From assembly GCF_901000735.1 (NCBI RefSeq), contig NC_081545.1:3082583-3146582 (forward strand): 64,000 bases of DNA, in the 5' to 3' direction. The position numbers and the translations under genes are program-made. Positions 23,620 through 34,722 of the stretch are shown here, piece by piece; the stretch's first letter is position 1; every line of letters begins with the position of its first letter. Under the pieces are notes generated by a model. That model worked only from the letters and a program-made list of their open reading frames with translations, was not told where the DNA came from and did no database searches. Source of the stretch: Corylus avellana (lineage: Eukaryota; Streptophyta; Magnoliopsida; Fagales; Betulaceae).

Positions 23620-24041
23620 TTCTAGAAAGGACAAAATGGGAATTGGCACAATTGGGCTCTGATACCAATTTGAAGGATAAAATACTAGTTTACAAACTAG
23701 TTACCTTTCTATTTCTCTCTCTCTTTTATTACTAAAGACAAATAACAAAATTAGATAGAGAAGAGTGGAGGAAATCTTCTTCGTATTTCACTTATATATT
23801 GAAAATACATCTTACGAAGCCTATAAATAGAGGCATTCAAAGACTAACTTACAAGGCTTTTACTTCTCCTTATTTATTGTAATAAATAACAAAAACTCAT
23901 CTCTAAGTTAAGACTTCAGTTGAGAATTAAATAAACACATAAGTTTAGAAAAATTAAAAGCCCTTATTAATTAAAAGAACTTAATAACTTCTACCATTTA
24001 GAAAAAACTCTCTTGCGTTTTGATTTGTTTAGTTTCCAACA
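21375..24041 (-). mobile_element. Ty1/copia retrotransposon, 5' part, at the 5' side of gene C
   Basis: Minus-strand element. The 5' LTR is 24041-23671 (371 bp; begins TGTTGGAAAC and ends CTTCA). The primer-binding site TTGGTATCAGAGCCC is 23668-23654, and the gag-pol frame follows. The LTR holds a TATA-like ATATATAAGTG (around 23800). Right flank from 24042 ('gtcacgtggc') matches 62651 onward upstream of gene G, so the insertion point corresponds to about 190 bp upstream of a Csl start codon. The left end, 3' LTR and TSD are hidden in the gap. Confidence 0.88.
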
Positions 24042-25535
24042 GTCACGTGGCCGGCCTAGCTGCAAATTCTCTCTCAACAATGTTTACATAATATATATAT
24101 ATTTTTTTTAACAAACCGTCGTTCATTCAAACAGAGAGATTACAGAGGACCGAAAGAAAGAAAAGCAAACTTGCTAAAATCCTAACCAGATCGATGTCAA
24201 AAAATAGGAATGAGATCATAAAGAAAAGAAAAAAAAAAAGAAGATGCGAATGCAGCTTGAGAAAACCCTTGTCGCGGCACATATTGGTGATGGATAGATC
24301 TATCGGGAGTACGAATACCCCTAACAAACATCTAAACAGGCTTCCTAAAAAATTATGGAGATTTAGATGAAAAGTAACTGTGAAAAAAAGGTTTCTAACC
24401 AAAAACCAAAAAAACAAGAAAAAAAGATCAACTCTAAAGAGTCCCATCTGACTCGGGTTAAACAATAAGCAACACAACTACTGAAAATTACAGAAAGTTA
24501 CAGCATAAACTCAAAAAACAGCAACTGCTCTAGAGAAAGTCGTCGGAGGTGAACTGCATGGCGCGTGGGACTCATGCGCCGACAAGTAAGACCCACACGC
24601 AGGAGCGACATGGTGATAGAGAGAGAGAAAGCCACCGCTTGGTATACCAAAAACAGCGGCAACTTTTCTCACGCTACACTTTTGGAAGTGCCACCAATCC
24701 ATTCGGAGAATTTAGACGTCTTTTCCTCTTTTCGATCTGTTCATTTCTTTTGTTGAGTGAGATTTGAATTTTGAACATATATATATATATTTTTTATGTG
24801 TTTTTGTTGTTGATTTCTCATATTAGGTTTTAGACTCACTATTCTTGAACGAGATGGTTTTTTTGGTCGTATATGGTTTTTTTTTTTGCTGCTTCATCCC
24901 ACTATTGAGAGTTGTTTTACTCTCAATAGTTGTATATTCGTTCTTTTGGTCTCAATTATTGGAGACTAATAAGGAATACATTTACATACTTACCCAAAAA
25001 CAAATAATAAGAAACAAAAATTAGGCTTCTAGTAAGGAAGATCCTGCAAGAGCAATTAAGGATCCTTCCTGGCCAGACCAGAATGGTCTCATTTCGTAAT
25101 GTGTAGCCTATTATTTTTCTATTTAAAAGAAAAATGATCAATAATAAAGTATTTTAAGTATTATTTCATATTATACAGCATACTATATTTTAAATTTGAG
25201 AGGTTGAAACTCCCCCGAATGTCCTTTCAGTGTTTAATTAGTATTTTATTTACTAGTAAAAGACAAAATTGTGGACTGTACAACTTAATATCACAGACAG
25301 GTTTATGTGAAGCTGATGAAGACCAGGACCACTATTATACTATATTTTTGAATTCAGTAAAATGATGCCATTATTTTTATTTATTGTTTCTTGGCGTCAA
25401 GTGAAACATAATTATATGACATAATGGCTGATGTCTATGTCTCCTCTAGTACTATTGCTAGTGACTAAATAAATGTAAATTCAAATTCTGACTTATTAAT
25501 TATATCTAAATTCAAGATATTATTTTTATATTGTT
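24042..25535. repeat. Segmental duplication: region upstream of gene C (partner 62651-63961)
   Basis: Aligned by eye over most of its length with 62651-63961, sharing for example 'gtcacgtggc', 'gcgacatggtgatagagaga', 'ctcaattattggagactaat' and 'gacaggtttatgtgaagctg'. Differences are mainly two insertions: a LINE-like segment here (about 24090-24598) and a MITE in the other copy (63408-63714). It shows that genes C and G came from duplication of a unit including 1.3-1.5 kb of upstream DNA. Confidence 0.85.
24090..24598 (-). mobile_element. LINE 3' fragment inside the duplicated upstream region
   Basis: Present here but absent from the paired copy near 62690-62727. On the minus strand it ends 'tgaatgaacgacggtttgtt' followed by poly-A (the plus-strand T run at about 24101-24108), a typical plant L1 3' terminus. 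No coding domain seen. About 25 bp of the partner sequence is missing at the junction, and a TSD is not clear. Confidence 0.55.
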
Positions 25536-25694
25536 TAATTCTTGGCCACAATTGACAACACCAATCAGATTTATTTAGTGTTTTAATAGTCCAGGACATG
25601 CGCAATTTCTCAAAAAAAAAGAAAAAAAAGAAAAAAAAAGGAGAACATATGACATAATGGGTGATGTCTACATGTCCTGGACTATTAAATTTTA

Positions 25695-25837
25695 GGGTAA
25701 TGATATATAGCACACCCGGAGTGCGTTAATAGTGACACACGCCGGGCGTAAATCTTTCTTTTAATTATTTTATTATTATTTTAATTATTTTTTTTTAAAA
25801 AAATTTACACTTGGGGGCGTGCTCTATATCATTACCC
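25695..25837. mobile_element. MULE-type MITE with perfect 9-bp TSD
   Basis: 143-bp element with inverted ends GGGTAATGATATATAGCAC and 'gctctatatcattaccc', flanked by perfect TAAATTTTA duplications (25686-25694 and 25838-25846). A nine-base TSD is the Mutator-superfamily hallmark. Confidence 0.8.
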
Positions 25838-25867
25838 TAAATTTTATACTAGATTTTCTCTTAAAAT

Positions 25868-27036
25868 TAGGGGTGTCAAGGCAGTTACGGTTAGCGGTTA
25901 TTGCCAATAACCGCTAACCATAACCGTCTTAGCGGTTAGTAAATTTCACTAACCGCAACCGCCTAGCGGTTAACGGTTAGCGGTTAGTGAAATAGATAAC
26001 CGTCCGCTAACTACTTTTTCAAAATTTGGCTTTTTTTTTGGGATTTTTTGGCCTTCTTTAAGGCTTTTTGAGCTTATTTTTTTGGCCTTTTTGGGTGTTT
26101 TTTGGCTTTTTTTTTTACCCTTTTTTTATTTTTATTTTTTACTTTTTATTTTTAGTGTCTTCTTGGGCCCAATTACTATAAAAAGGGCCCATATTGAAAA
26201 TCTAAAATATTTGAGCCAAAATTTACATTTACTTGTACTTTAAAAAAATTTCCTTAAATATTAAATCATAACAGGTTAACTCTTTTTTTTTTAAAAATAA
26301 AAAAATAAAAAAAAATTCAACACAACATATAAAAAAATGTTCAGAATTCAGACAACTGTCACAACATATAATGATAATACATTAATACTTAAATTGTGTT
26401 TATAAGTAACTCATTGGTCATTGTTTAATCCAATGTCAATTACTTAATTTAATAGTATACCAATCATATCATCATTGTACATTAATAATATGATTCACTT
26501 GAAATCTTGAATAAAGTATTTGAATTGTCATTGAATCATATGATTAAGTATTGATATTATACATTTATATTATTCATATGCATATGTAGACTTATATAGA
26601 CTTATAACATATATAGACTTATAAGTTTATAACATATATTGAAAATAAGTCTCTAGATATTTAATTGTTGTATTACTATGAATTGGTATACTTATGAGTT
26701 ATGTCATATTATATATGTATAATTTGTTATTATATAATCAAATGATTTAATGATCAATTGATCATGTGATATAATCATATAAATTATAGTGATAATATAT
26801 TAATACTCAAATTGTGATTTAATTATTATTTTTTTAAATTGTGATTTAATGATCAAGTGATTATGTTATATGTATAAATATTTTTTATAATTATAATTAT
26901 AAAAATATATTATATAAAAGGCGGTTAGCGGTTAGTGGTTACGGTTAGTAAACCCAATAACCGCTAACCGTTAGGTGGTTATAGCGGTTAGGCGGTTAGC
27001 GGTTAAACAGTTAGCAGTTAGGCATTAACACTCCTA
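25868..27036. mobile_element. Non-autonomous hAT transposon
   Basis: Ends TAGGGGTGTCAAGGC and (reverse complement of the right end) TAGGAGTGTTAATGCC, with an 8-bp TSD CTTAAAAT (25860-25867) / CTTAAAAC (27037-27044), one mismatch. Both subterminal regions are packed with CGGTTAGCGGTTA-type repeats, as expected for hAT transposase sites. The 1.17-kb body is A/T-rich with no transposase. Confidence 0.78.
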
Positions 27037-27579
27037 CTTAAAACACTAATTAAATCTGATTGGTGTTGTCAATTGTCATAATTATGTCTACTTTCCTAGG
27101 GTTTTCCTCCTAAAGCATTAAGAGCAGCTCTCTTATATTTGGTTATTTTTCTTAAGGTTAGAGAAAATATAAAAATTGTTATAAAAAGTCATCTACAACA
27201 GATTTTCTATATCACTTCTAAATATTATGATCGCTATAGTACAACCCAATGTATAGGGTTGCACTGTACCAATCCTTGTGCTTATTAAAAAAATTTTTAA
27301 AAAAAAACTCACTTTCTCTTGAATCATTAAAAAAGTAGAGAAATAAAATAAAAATTTTAAAAAAAAGGTAAAAAAATTATATTTAATTAGTATATGGAAT
27401 GATAAAGGGGAGCTATTATGGAGTATATGTAGATAATAAAGTAAAAAATAATTTTGATCCTTAAATGTAGGGAAATGACAAGGAAGCTGGTGATAATTTT
27501 AGATGGAATTCCCAATAGTCTTATTTTTAAGCCTTTTAAGTACATGATTTTTTAATTTTTAATTTAATTTTTTTTTGTG

Positions 27580-27715
27580 TGTTACTTTGAAAATGAGGTG
27601 GTTTTTAAAGTCACTACTTAATCAAAATTTAAGAGTGATCAATCACAAGTCAAACAGTGATTTTAAAAGTCACATCATTCTTTGAGGGACACAAGAATAA
27701 CTTCTAGCATTACTC
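27580..27715. mobile_element. Small MITE, 'GAGTAATGCTA' family (copy 2, left end lost)
   Basis: 'gtggtttttaaagtcactac' is mirrored by 'gtgattttaaaagtcacatc', and the right end reads 'cttctagcattactc', as in the copies at 7249 and 33302. The left terminus is degraded. Confidence 0.5.
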
Positions 27716-27740
27716 GTCACACGCCTCCCCCATTATTTTT

Positions 27741-27778
<38 letters not shown>

Positions 27779-27820
27779 GATAATTTTTTTTAAGTTTTTA
27801 AGTTTTGAAATTTTCAGTTT

Positions 27821-27859
<39 letters not shown>

Positions 27860-28098
27860 TTAAGACTAACACGTGTCACCAATTTATTAGCATTGACATG
27901 GCACCTAACATAATTCATCAAATGTTTTGACGTAATTTCACTATAGGGACTAAACTAATTTTTGGCATATCTTAGATAATTTTTATATGGAAAGAGGACT
28001 AATTTTGCATTTTTTTTTTTTTTAATTTTTATATGGAAAGAGTGATAATACCCAACAAAATATTTAATGGGTTTATTACTAATTGCCTGACCAAGGGC
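27716..28098. repeat. AT microsatellites downstream of gene D
   Basis: Two (TA)n tracts near 27745-27775 and 27828-27855 in otherwise featureless AT-rich DNA. No polyadenylation signal can be chosen with confidence. Confidence 0.6.
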
Positions 28099-31000
28099 TC
28101 AACCCATAGTGGTCTTTCTACACAAGTGCAGAAAGAGTAATGCCAATGCAGCTGACTTGCATATGGTAGTTATGGGAATTCCGTGCTTCCCTTTCCCAAA
28201 TAGCCCTTTCAAAAATGGCCAGAAGCATAGCACCAACCACACACTACACAAGACCTCCCCTAGCCCTGACCCATGCCTATCATGAGCGGGGGGTTGCAAA
28301 TTCAACAAGCTCACAACCAGGGCAGCCAAGTGAAGTAGCAAAATGGTTGTACCTGGCACAAAAATTGGGGACTCGTCGAAGGTGAACCTCCCAGCATCAT
28401 CATCACTGGAAGCATCACTAGATTGGTCTTTTTTTGTAACTTCAAAGACGTTCTCTGATATTCCCAAGAGCTTCAACATGACACTCAGAAATCCAAAGAA
28501 CCATGCATTCATGGTGGTAATTCTTGCCATTCTATGGTTATTCCACCAAGCTCGAACTGACTGGCCAGTTCTTAAGTACTCGGATAAAGTGTATAGGTTG
28601 TAAATGACAAAGAGAGCAACTAGTGCATAGAATGCTGGTTCTTGAACCTACAAACACATGTTATAAGCTTTTAAAAAGAATAATATCTATGAAATGGATC
28701 TTGAATACGTTATTGTTCATGACCTCTACCTCACCTTTGGCAAGAAGAAACAGTTGGTGATGATACAATACACTGGAAGAGTAGCATAGCATAGCTCAGG
28801 AATGGAGCGTATGCCCCACGAGAACAACCACAAATAAGCCATACACTGCCTGAATTGGAGCTTCTCAAACAGGGTGGCAAATATGGGACAACTTCGGCTC
28901 AATAGAATTTCAAGCATGCCAGTGGCCCACCTTTTTTGTTGGGTCATTGCAGCAGGCCCACCCGAGGGTGCACATCCTAAAAAGGCCGATGGATCGGGTG
29001 TGCAATAAACAGACCTCCAACCCCTTTTATGGATTGCTAGCCCAGTTAAGACGTCCTCTGTGGTCGATCCATATCTCCAACCCAACTGAAATGCGAAGAC
29101 CACACACACTAGTTTTTTACAGACGGAAAGGCAGAAAAATTATAATAATTATGACGATAAAAACGATGTTCATTATAAGAGTAATGTTTGTTATTTATCA
29201 CATTTTTATTCAACAATTGTCGTGACAGTCCCAACTAATTTTTAGATTTTTTTAACAAAGGCTCATCTAAGGGTTGATTGGGATTGCCACGTTAACATTG
29301 TGAAATATTTGTTGAATAAAAAAATAGTTTCTAGCATTACTCTTATCAAAGAAGAATTATGTTATATATAGAGAAATATTATTTTTTAGTAGATTGTTAT
29401 ATAATTGTGATAATTAACATGACAGTAAGAATCAGTTATTGATTTTTTTTTTTTTTTCTAAACCCTCGTTAATCCAAATTATAATTTTCATTGACAAATC
29501 GTCCCAGGGTCTAATATCCATTGAATATATATAGCTCAACTTGGGGTTTCCATACTTTTTTGGTCACTAACCAGCTCTGTACCCCAGTTAGTACTATATT
29601 CGAAGTCGCACTTGGCGACTTGATGTGCTGCTTCAATGGAGTCCCAAAGATGGTCAGGTGGATCTTTATTCCCTTTCAAAGCATGAGCTATTGATTTAAT
29701 CAACTCCTTTGAACTCCCGAATTCTAAAAGCTTATCCTCATCCAATTTTCCTGCGGAAGGCAAAAAAGAAAATTAAAATACTAGTCATTCAGAAATGAAA
29801 AATCATTCATGTTGATATAAAAATTAGTTGAAATAAGGAGTAAGGATAATTGAATTTTTGAGAATGGCATTTATAATTAGAAAAAATAAAATCAAAGTTA
29901 GTTCACTTACTGTTAATTGATTCCATAGTATCTGGAGATAGCCCGTAAATAATTTTACGTCTATGGAAACATCCTGTTCCATCGTAATGAGGTCCTTGAA
30001 TTCCAGACATTCCGTGCATTATGTACTTTGTAAACATGCAAAATATGGTAAAGTACTTGATCAATAAGAAAACAAGGACAAATATAAGACTTATTTGTAA
30101 GTTGAGATTTAAATAAATTTGACACACTTCAAACAAAATCACGAGCTGATTGCCATATGGGTCATCCTTTAATCCATCATAGAACATCTGTGGGAACTGA
30201 ACATATGCACTTTCTTTTTCACTCTTGGAACCAAGCAGCAGACACATTGCATGAAGAACAACTTTTGGATTGTTAATAAACATATCGCAGTCTACATTCA
30301 ACATATAGGGAGCATTCGACATCAATCCGGAGACTCTCGTCTATATATGACAGAAACAATTAAAATGAAAAGGAAATAACATTAGGATTAAAAGTTATCC
30401 TTAAGAACTAAAAAACTAAATGGATTCTGAATTGATCGTTTGGCATAAATAACATGATCTTACTAGAACGTTCATGGCACCTGCTTTGTAATGATGTGGA
30501 TGCTTATCTCGCTTCTCCCTAGATACATACACCAAATGCGATAATCCATCTGGAAGACCTTCCTTATTCTCCCAAATAACCTATAATAAAATAGAAAATG
30601 TTTGAGGGAGTGCAGTTTCTACTACAACTTTCTTACAATCTTAAGTACACAGAAGTCTATATTGAGTTTACCTTGATAATAGTTGGATGGTTTTTGCGTT
30701 CTACATTTGAGAACTCTGCGAATTCCCCCAAAAAATCACATGGCCTGGACTTTTTGGCGGCATCCTCAATTTTATGGCAAAGCAGCTCATACTCAACCTA
30801 TATATATACAAGATCATGTTAAATCAATATTATCAAAATAAATAAATAAATAAATTTAATAATGTAATTAATATTTTAATAATTTTTCGTGTGTGTACTC
30901 CAATACCTTAATAATTTAATTAGCATTTTAATACTCTCTTTGTATTATGTACTCAAACTTTTTTTAATGGTAAATTTAATTATCAACTATTCAAACAAAT

Positions 31001-31829
31001 TTAATGGGGAAAATTTAATTAATATTTTTACAAATTCTGAAGACCAGCAAATTTGTCCACAAGTGACAGGCATTTCTCATTCCTATCCCATATCAGAATT
31101 TATCGAATAAAGAAATAACCAAATTTTGACAGCTAACTTGGGTTGTGAATTACCTTCATACTTTTCCATTTTTGCTGGAACTCCCAATTAGAGCTATCAC
31201 TGAAGGTTAGGGAGTCATCAGAAAAGTATTTAAAAGGAGCTCTCACTTGAATATTGTTCTCCTTACAGAATGGAACCCAAAGCTTGGCAAACTTTGAGGC
31301 CTCGACAAGAGAGTAGAAGGTGAGAGGAGAGCAGCCATCATCGGAAACATAGCAAGCTAGCTTGTTAGCTGGATAATCAACCGCCATCAAAGAGAGCACG
31401 GTGTTTATGGTGATGATAGGAGGTTCAAGCACAGAATCTGCAGTTGTCACAAACATGTCTACCGAGGGAAGCTCGGTTACCCTATCAAATAATACAAGGG
31501 AGATGAATATGAAAGTTTTCCACTAAATTAAACCTTAATATGACATGCATGTTTGAAAAACATTTGTGTTACCTTGGCAAGAGGTTGTCCGGGTATGTTT
31601 TGTATCCAACAGGATTCCATTTGATGTTCATGACTAGAACCCAAATGAAGGTGAACCATGATTCGCATAGGAAGGCGAGGAGCCAAGTGAGGCCATGGTC
31701 GTTGAGGAAGAGGAAACGATAAACGAGGAGAGAAAGGAGAAGGAAGAGGATTATGACATCAATGGCTCTCTGTGCAGCGCTTCTACGTGAAATTTTTTCA
31801 CATAAAGGGAGAGAGTTTGGAGTGGCCAT
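28099..31829 (-). CDS. CSLB/H: Csl gene D: cellulose-synthase-like protein, CslB/CslH clade
   Basis: Compact, intact copy. Exons: 31829-31573, 31481-31154, 30797-30672, 30580-30464, 30340-30128, 30025-29911, 29750-29572, 29085-28735, 28647-28099, giving 744 aa, the usual size for this clade. Start [17 protein letters not shown] aligns with all paralogues. Two N-terminal spans (about 20-70) precede a cytosolic catalytic domain with DDG 133-135, DCD 293-295, TED 454-456 and QQKRW 494-498; exon 9 carries the C-terminal spans and a short soluble stretch ([11 protein letters not shown]). Expected activity is processive beta-glycan synthesis; which polymer cannot be told. Exon 7 ends with an extra CTG before the GTTAGT donor, adding one leucine or moving the splice site. 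Unlike B and G there is no TATAAAT in the leader, and a 0.6-kb MITE lies 360 bp upstream. Probably functional. Confidence 0.9.
29174..29346. mobile_element. MITE in intron 7 of gene D
   Basis: Perfect ends ATAAGAGTAATG (29174) and CATTACTCTTAT (to 29346), with inner mirrored 'gggttgattgggattgccac' and 'gtgacagtcccaacta'. About 173 bp. A related but longer element is in intron 5 of gene G (60589-60780). Confidence 0.65.
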
Positions 31830-32133
31830 GTCTGTTCTATAATCTATTGAAGGCGGTGTTTAAACAAACCTCTAGAGGTGTGTAATATTAAGGAAAATAC
31901 GTCAAATCAAAGCGCCTTCCTAACTTCTTCTATAAAAAACATCCTATTCAGTCTTTTGTGGACTTAGCCAAAAACAGAAAGCGACGTCGTAAGAAAGATA
32001 GCGCATTGAATTCTAGAAAGCAGCCTCTCCGTCGTGAGAGAGAAAACAATGGCAACTTTTCTCAGTCACACTTACACTTTTTTAGTGCCGCGCGCAGTGT
32101 CTATAAAATGAGAGAAGAAAAACTACTCCAAAG

Positions 32134-32139
<6 letters not shown>

Positions 32140-32191
<52 letters not shown>
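32140..32191. repeat. Poly-A run (52 A)
   Basis: An uninterrupted A homopolymer immediately left of the MITE at 32192. Its length in the assembly is unreliable. Confidence 0.9.
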
Positions 32192-32194
<3 letters not shown>

Positions 32195-32570
32195 TTAAAT
32201 ACTAAATATCTCCTTTGGGTTTTGTTACTTTATTTTTTCTCTTTTAGGGTTTGATTTTTATCACAGGAGGTCTCTGTGATTTTGATAATAGACCAAATTA
32301 GTTATTCTGTCAGTTAACCGTTAGTTGACTTAACAGAAGTCCACGTTGACCAATCAAATGTTGACACGTGGTATTTACTTAATTATTTTTTTAATTTAAA
32401 AAAAAAAAAAATTAAGTAGGACCCCCTTGGCCATTTAGCCACCCCCATCTGGCCGGATGGGAGCCACCCCCATGGAGCCAAGGGGATGCCGAAACCACCC
32501 CCTAGGCTCCAGCCACCCCTAATACCCATTGGGGGTAGTTTCAGCCACCCCCATTCGGCCAAGTCACCTC

Positions 32571-32609
<39 letters not shown>

Positions 32610-32820
32610 CATTTTTTTTTAATTAAAAATAAATAAAAAAAATTTTAAGTAGGTGTCACCTGTCAACATTTGATTGGTCTACATGAACTTCCGTTAAGTT
32701 TAAGAGACGACTAATTTGGTCTATTATCAAAACCACAGGAATTTCTTATGATAAAAATCAAACTCTAGGGAGAAAAAAATAAAGTAACGAAACCCCATGG
32801 AGTATTTAGTATTTAACCCA
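32192..32820. mobile_element. MULE-like MITE with about 200-bp inverted repeats upstream of gene D
   Basis: GGGTTAAATACTAAATATCT at the left and its mirror 'agtatttagtatttaaccca' at the right. Matching continues about 200 bp inward, including 'gaccaatcaaatgttgacac' and 'gtcaacatttgattggtcta'. The centre is a GGCC-rich segment ('gccacccccatctggccgga', 'gccacccccattcggccaag') plus long T and A runs. Any TSD is masked by flanking A runs. It lies 363 bp upstream of the gene D start. Confidence 0.72.
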
Positions 32821-33301
32821 AAAAGAAAAAAGAATATTCAATTGTGGTTTGCCCTCTGTCTCTCTCCTTTTCTTTATTTTTCTTTTTGATGATTGCTCAG
32901 ATATCATGCTGCTAATTAAGCAGTTCTAATGTATGATTGCTCAGATATTCAGAAATTTCAACAACCATCACCCACATCCTTTACAGTTGCCAAATGAGTA
33001 ACGTACGTAAACGACAAGATTAATGTGAATCTGGACAACGTAATTTCGTAGATAGGTTCACATGACATATCCGAAGGTAGAGTTGAATTATGTTGAATAT
33101 ATCTAAATTCATGATATTATTTTTAATTATTGGTCTTAAACACGAGGGAGAATATAGGACGCTTTAGCGATAGACATGAGAACTTCAATAGACTAAAAGA
33201 TTATGTTCCTTTTAAAATAATCAATTCGGATCTTATCTCTTACTATTGGGATCGATCATGTACAAAAGTAATGATAGATGTTACCATTGTGTCTTTTTTA
33301 T

Positions 33302-33462
33302 GAGTAATGCTATAAGTCTTCCTAGAATTCTCTTAGAGTTATCCCAAATGTGATGTGGCTTTTAAAATCATCGTTGAATTCAATATTAATTTATTACAAA
33401 TTGAATAATAATTTTAAAAACCCTATCAATTTTAGATGAATACAAGAGATACACAAGGGTGA
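33302..33462. mobile_element. Small MITE, 'GAGTAATGCTA' family (copy 3)
   Basis: Starts GAGTAATGCTATAAGTC with inner 'gatgtggcttttaaaatcat', mirrored by 'aataataattttaaaaaccc'. The right end is decayed. Confidence 0.5.
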
Positions 33463-33959
33463 CCTCGATATATATATATATATCAGTACTCCTAGTACAA
33501 TACCTGTAATTTGTGCAAGAAAAATGATATTTAGTATTCTCCCGCCCTCCATTTTTGAAAATCAACCATTGGATTTGTAGAATCCACACCTTCACTTATT
33601 TAGGTTTTACAAATCCAATAGTTAATTTAAAAATAATAATAATAATAATAGGTTAAAGAAGGATGAGAGAATACTAAATAGGGTTTCTCTTTGTGCATGC
33701 ACTACCTTTAATATAGGCAATTCGTTTCAAATAAATGATCTATATTCTACTTGTGAGCCAACTTTGCAGGGTTGGAGTCCTCCATGAATTAATCACCTCT
33801 CTGAGAGTGCTGCTGTATCATTAGCAACCCCACCACCACCTGCAAAGGTGTTTCTGCCCCCACAGCCACCCATCCATTCTCTTTTATGTTCCTTTATATA
33901 TATATATATATATATATAGATATATAAGATTTAACTCATTAGATCCTAATTAAAAGCCG

Positions 33960-34035
33960 TTGGAAACCAATTCTAAGAGTGACATGAGAAAAAAAATGAA
34001 AATGAATGAAATACATGAAAGCGTGCATTGAATAG
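33960..34035. repeat. Left end of the E/F segmental duplication
   Basis: Matches 52963-53035 (for example 'agtgacatgagaaaaaaaat', 'gcattg-atag'). The homology resumes on the far side of the copia element at 40590. Together with 40590-41279 and the E-flanking DNA it pairs with 52963-57080. Confidence 0.75.
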
Positions 34036-34722
34036 TGTTAGTTCTTGTTTGGCAAATTCAGTGATCAAAATAGAAGTTCCAAAGCTCCAAGATCCATTTG
34101 AAAGACAAGGGTGTCCAGACACGAAGATAGAGATGTCCAGACACAATTTCTAGCATCTCAGTCTTCCCCAATGCAGTGGCTGTCCGAACATGGTGCTAGG
34201 CTGTCTGGACACGCTTTCCAGCAAGTGTATATTTGCTCCTTCGCAAGATCCTATCCGGACATGCACTTACCCTGTCCGGACACCTTGTACGTATTATGCC
34301 CAAAAACGTGTTTTTAAGTGAACCCAGGTCTAGGGTTTTGTATGAGAGAAGCACGAATTTTAGAACCCTAGAGTTCGTGAGAGGAGACGAGTTGGAGGCT
34401 TGTCGATCTTACAGAGTCAAGGTCTTGCATCGGTTTGTAAGTGTTCCTAGTGTCTATAATCTATGGATAATCTTTTGATAGTGATTTCCTGGGTTTGACT
34501 ACCCCGGAAATGTTTTACTATTAGATCGTTTTATAAAAGGTTTCCTCTTCGTCACCAAAATTCTTGTGTGTGATTGTTCATATTTTGGTGATTGTTTGCT
34601 TATATTTAAATATCCGTTAATTCCGCATAAACTATGATATTTCCCCATTAAGCGTTTTTTAATTGGTATCAGAGCGGGTTCACTCTGTGAACGATTAATT
34701 TCCTGAGTGTGATCTGCGTTTC

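Larger units (their letters stand above)
25545..27090. repeat. Outer inverted repeat enclosing two DNA transposons
   Basis: 'caattgacaacaccaatcag' at 25547-25566 recurs inverted at about 27055-27080 ('ctgattggtgttgtcaattg'), and a shorter pair ('aatagtccaggacatg'/'catgtcctggactatt') lies at about 25584-25600 and 25671-25686. Between them sit a MULE-MITE and a hAT element. It may be the ends of a larger, older foldback element or a local rearrangement. Confidence 0.5.
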
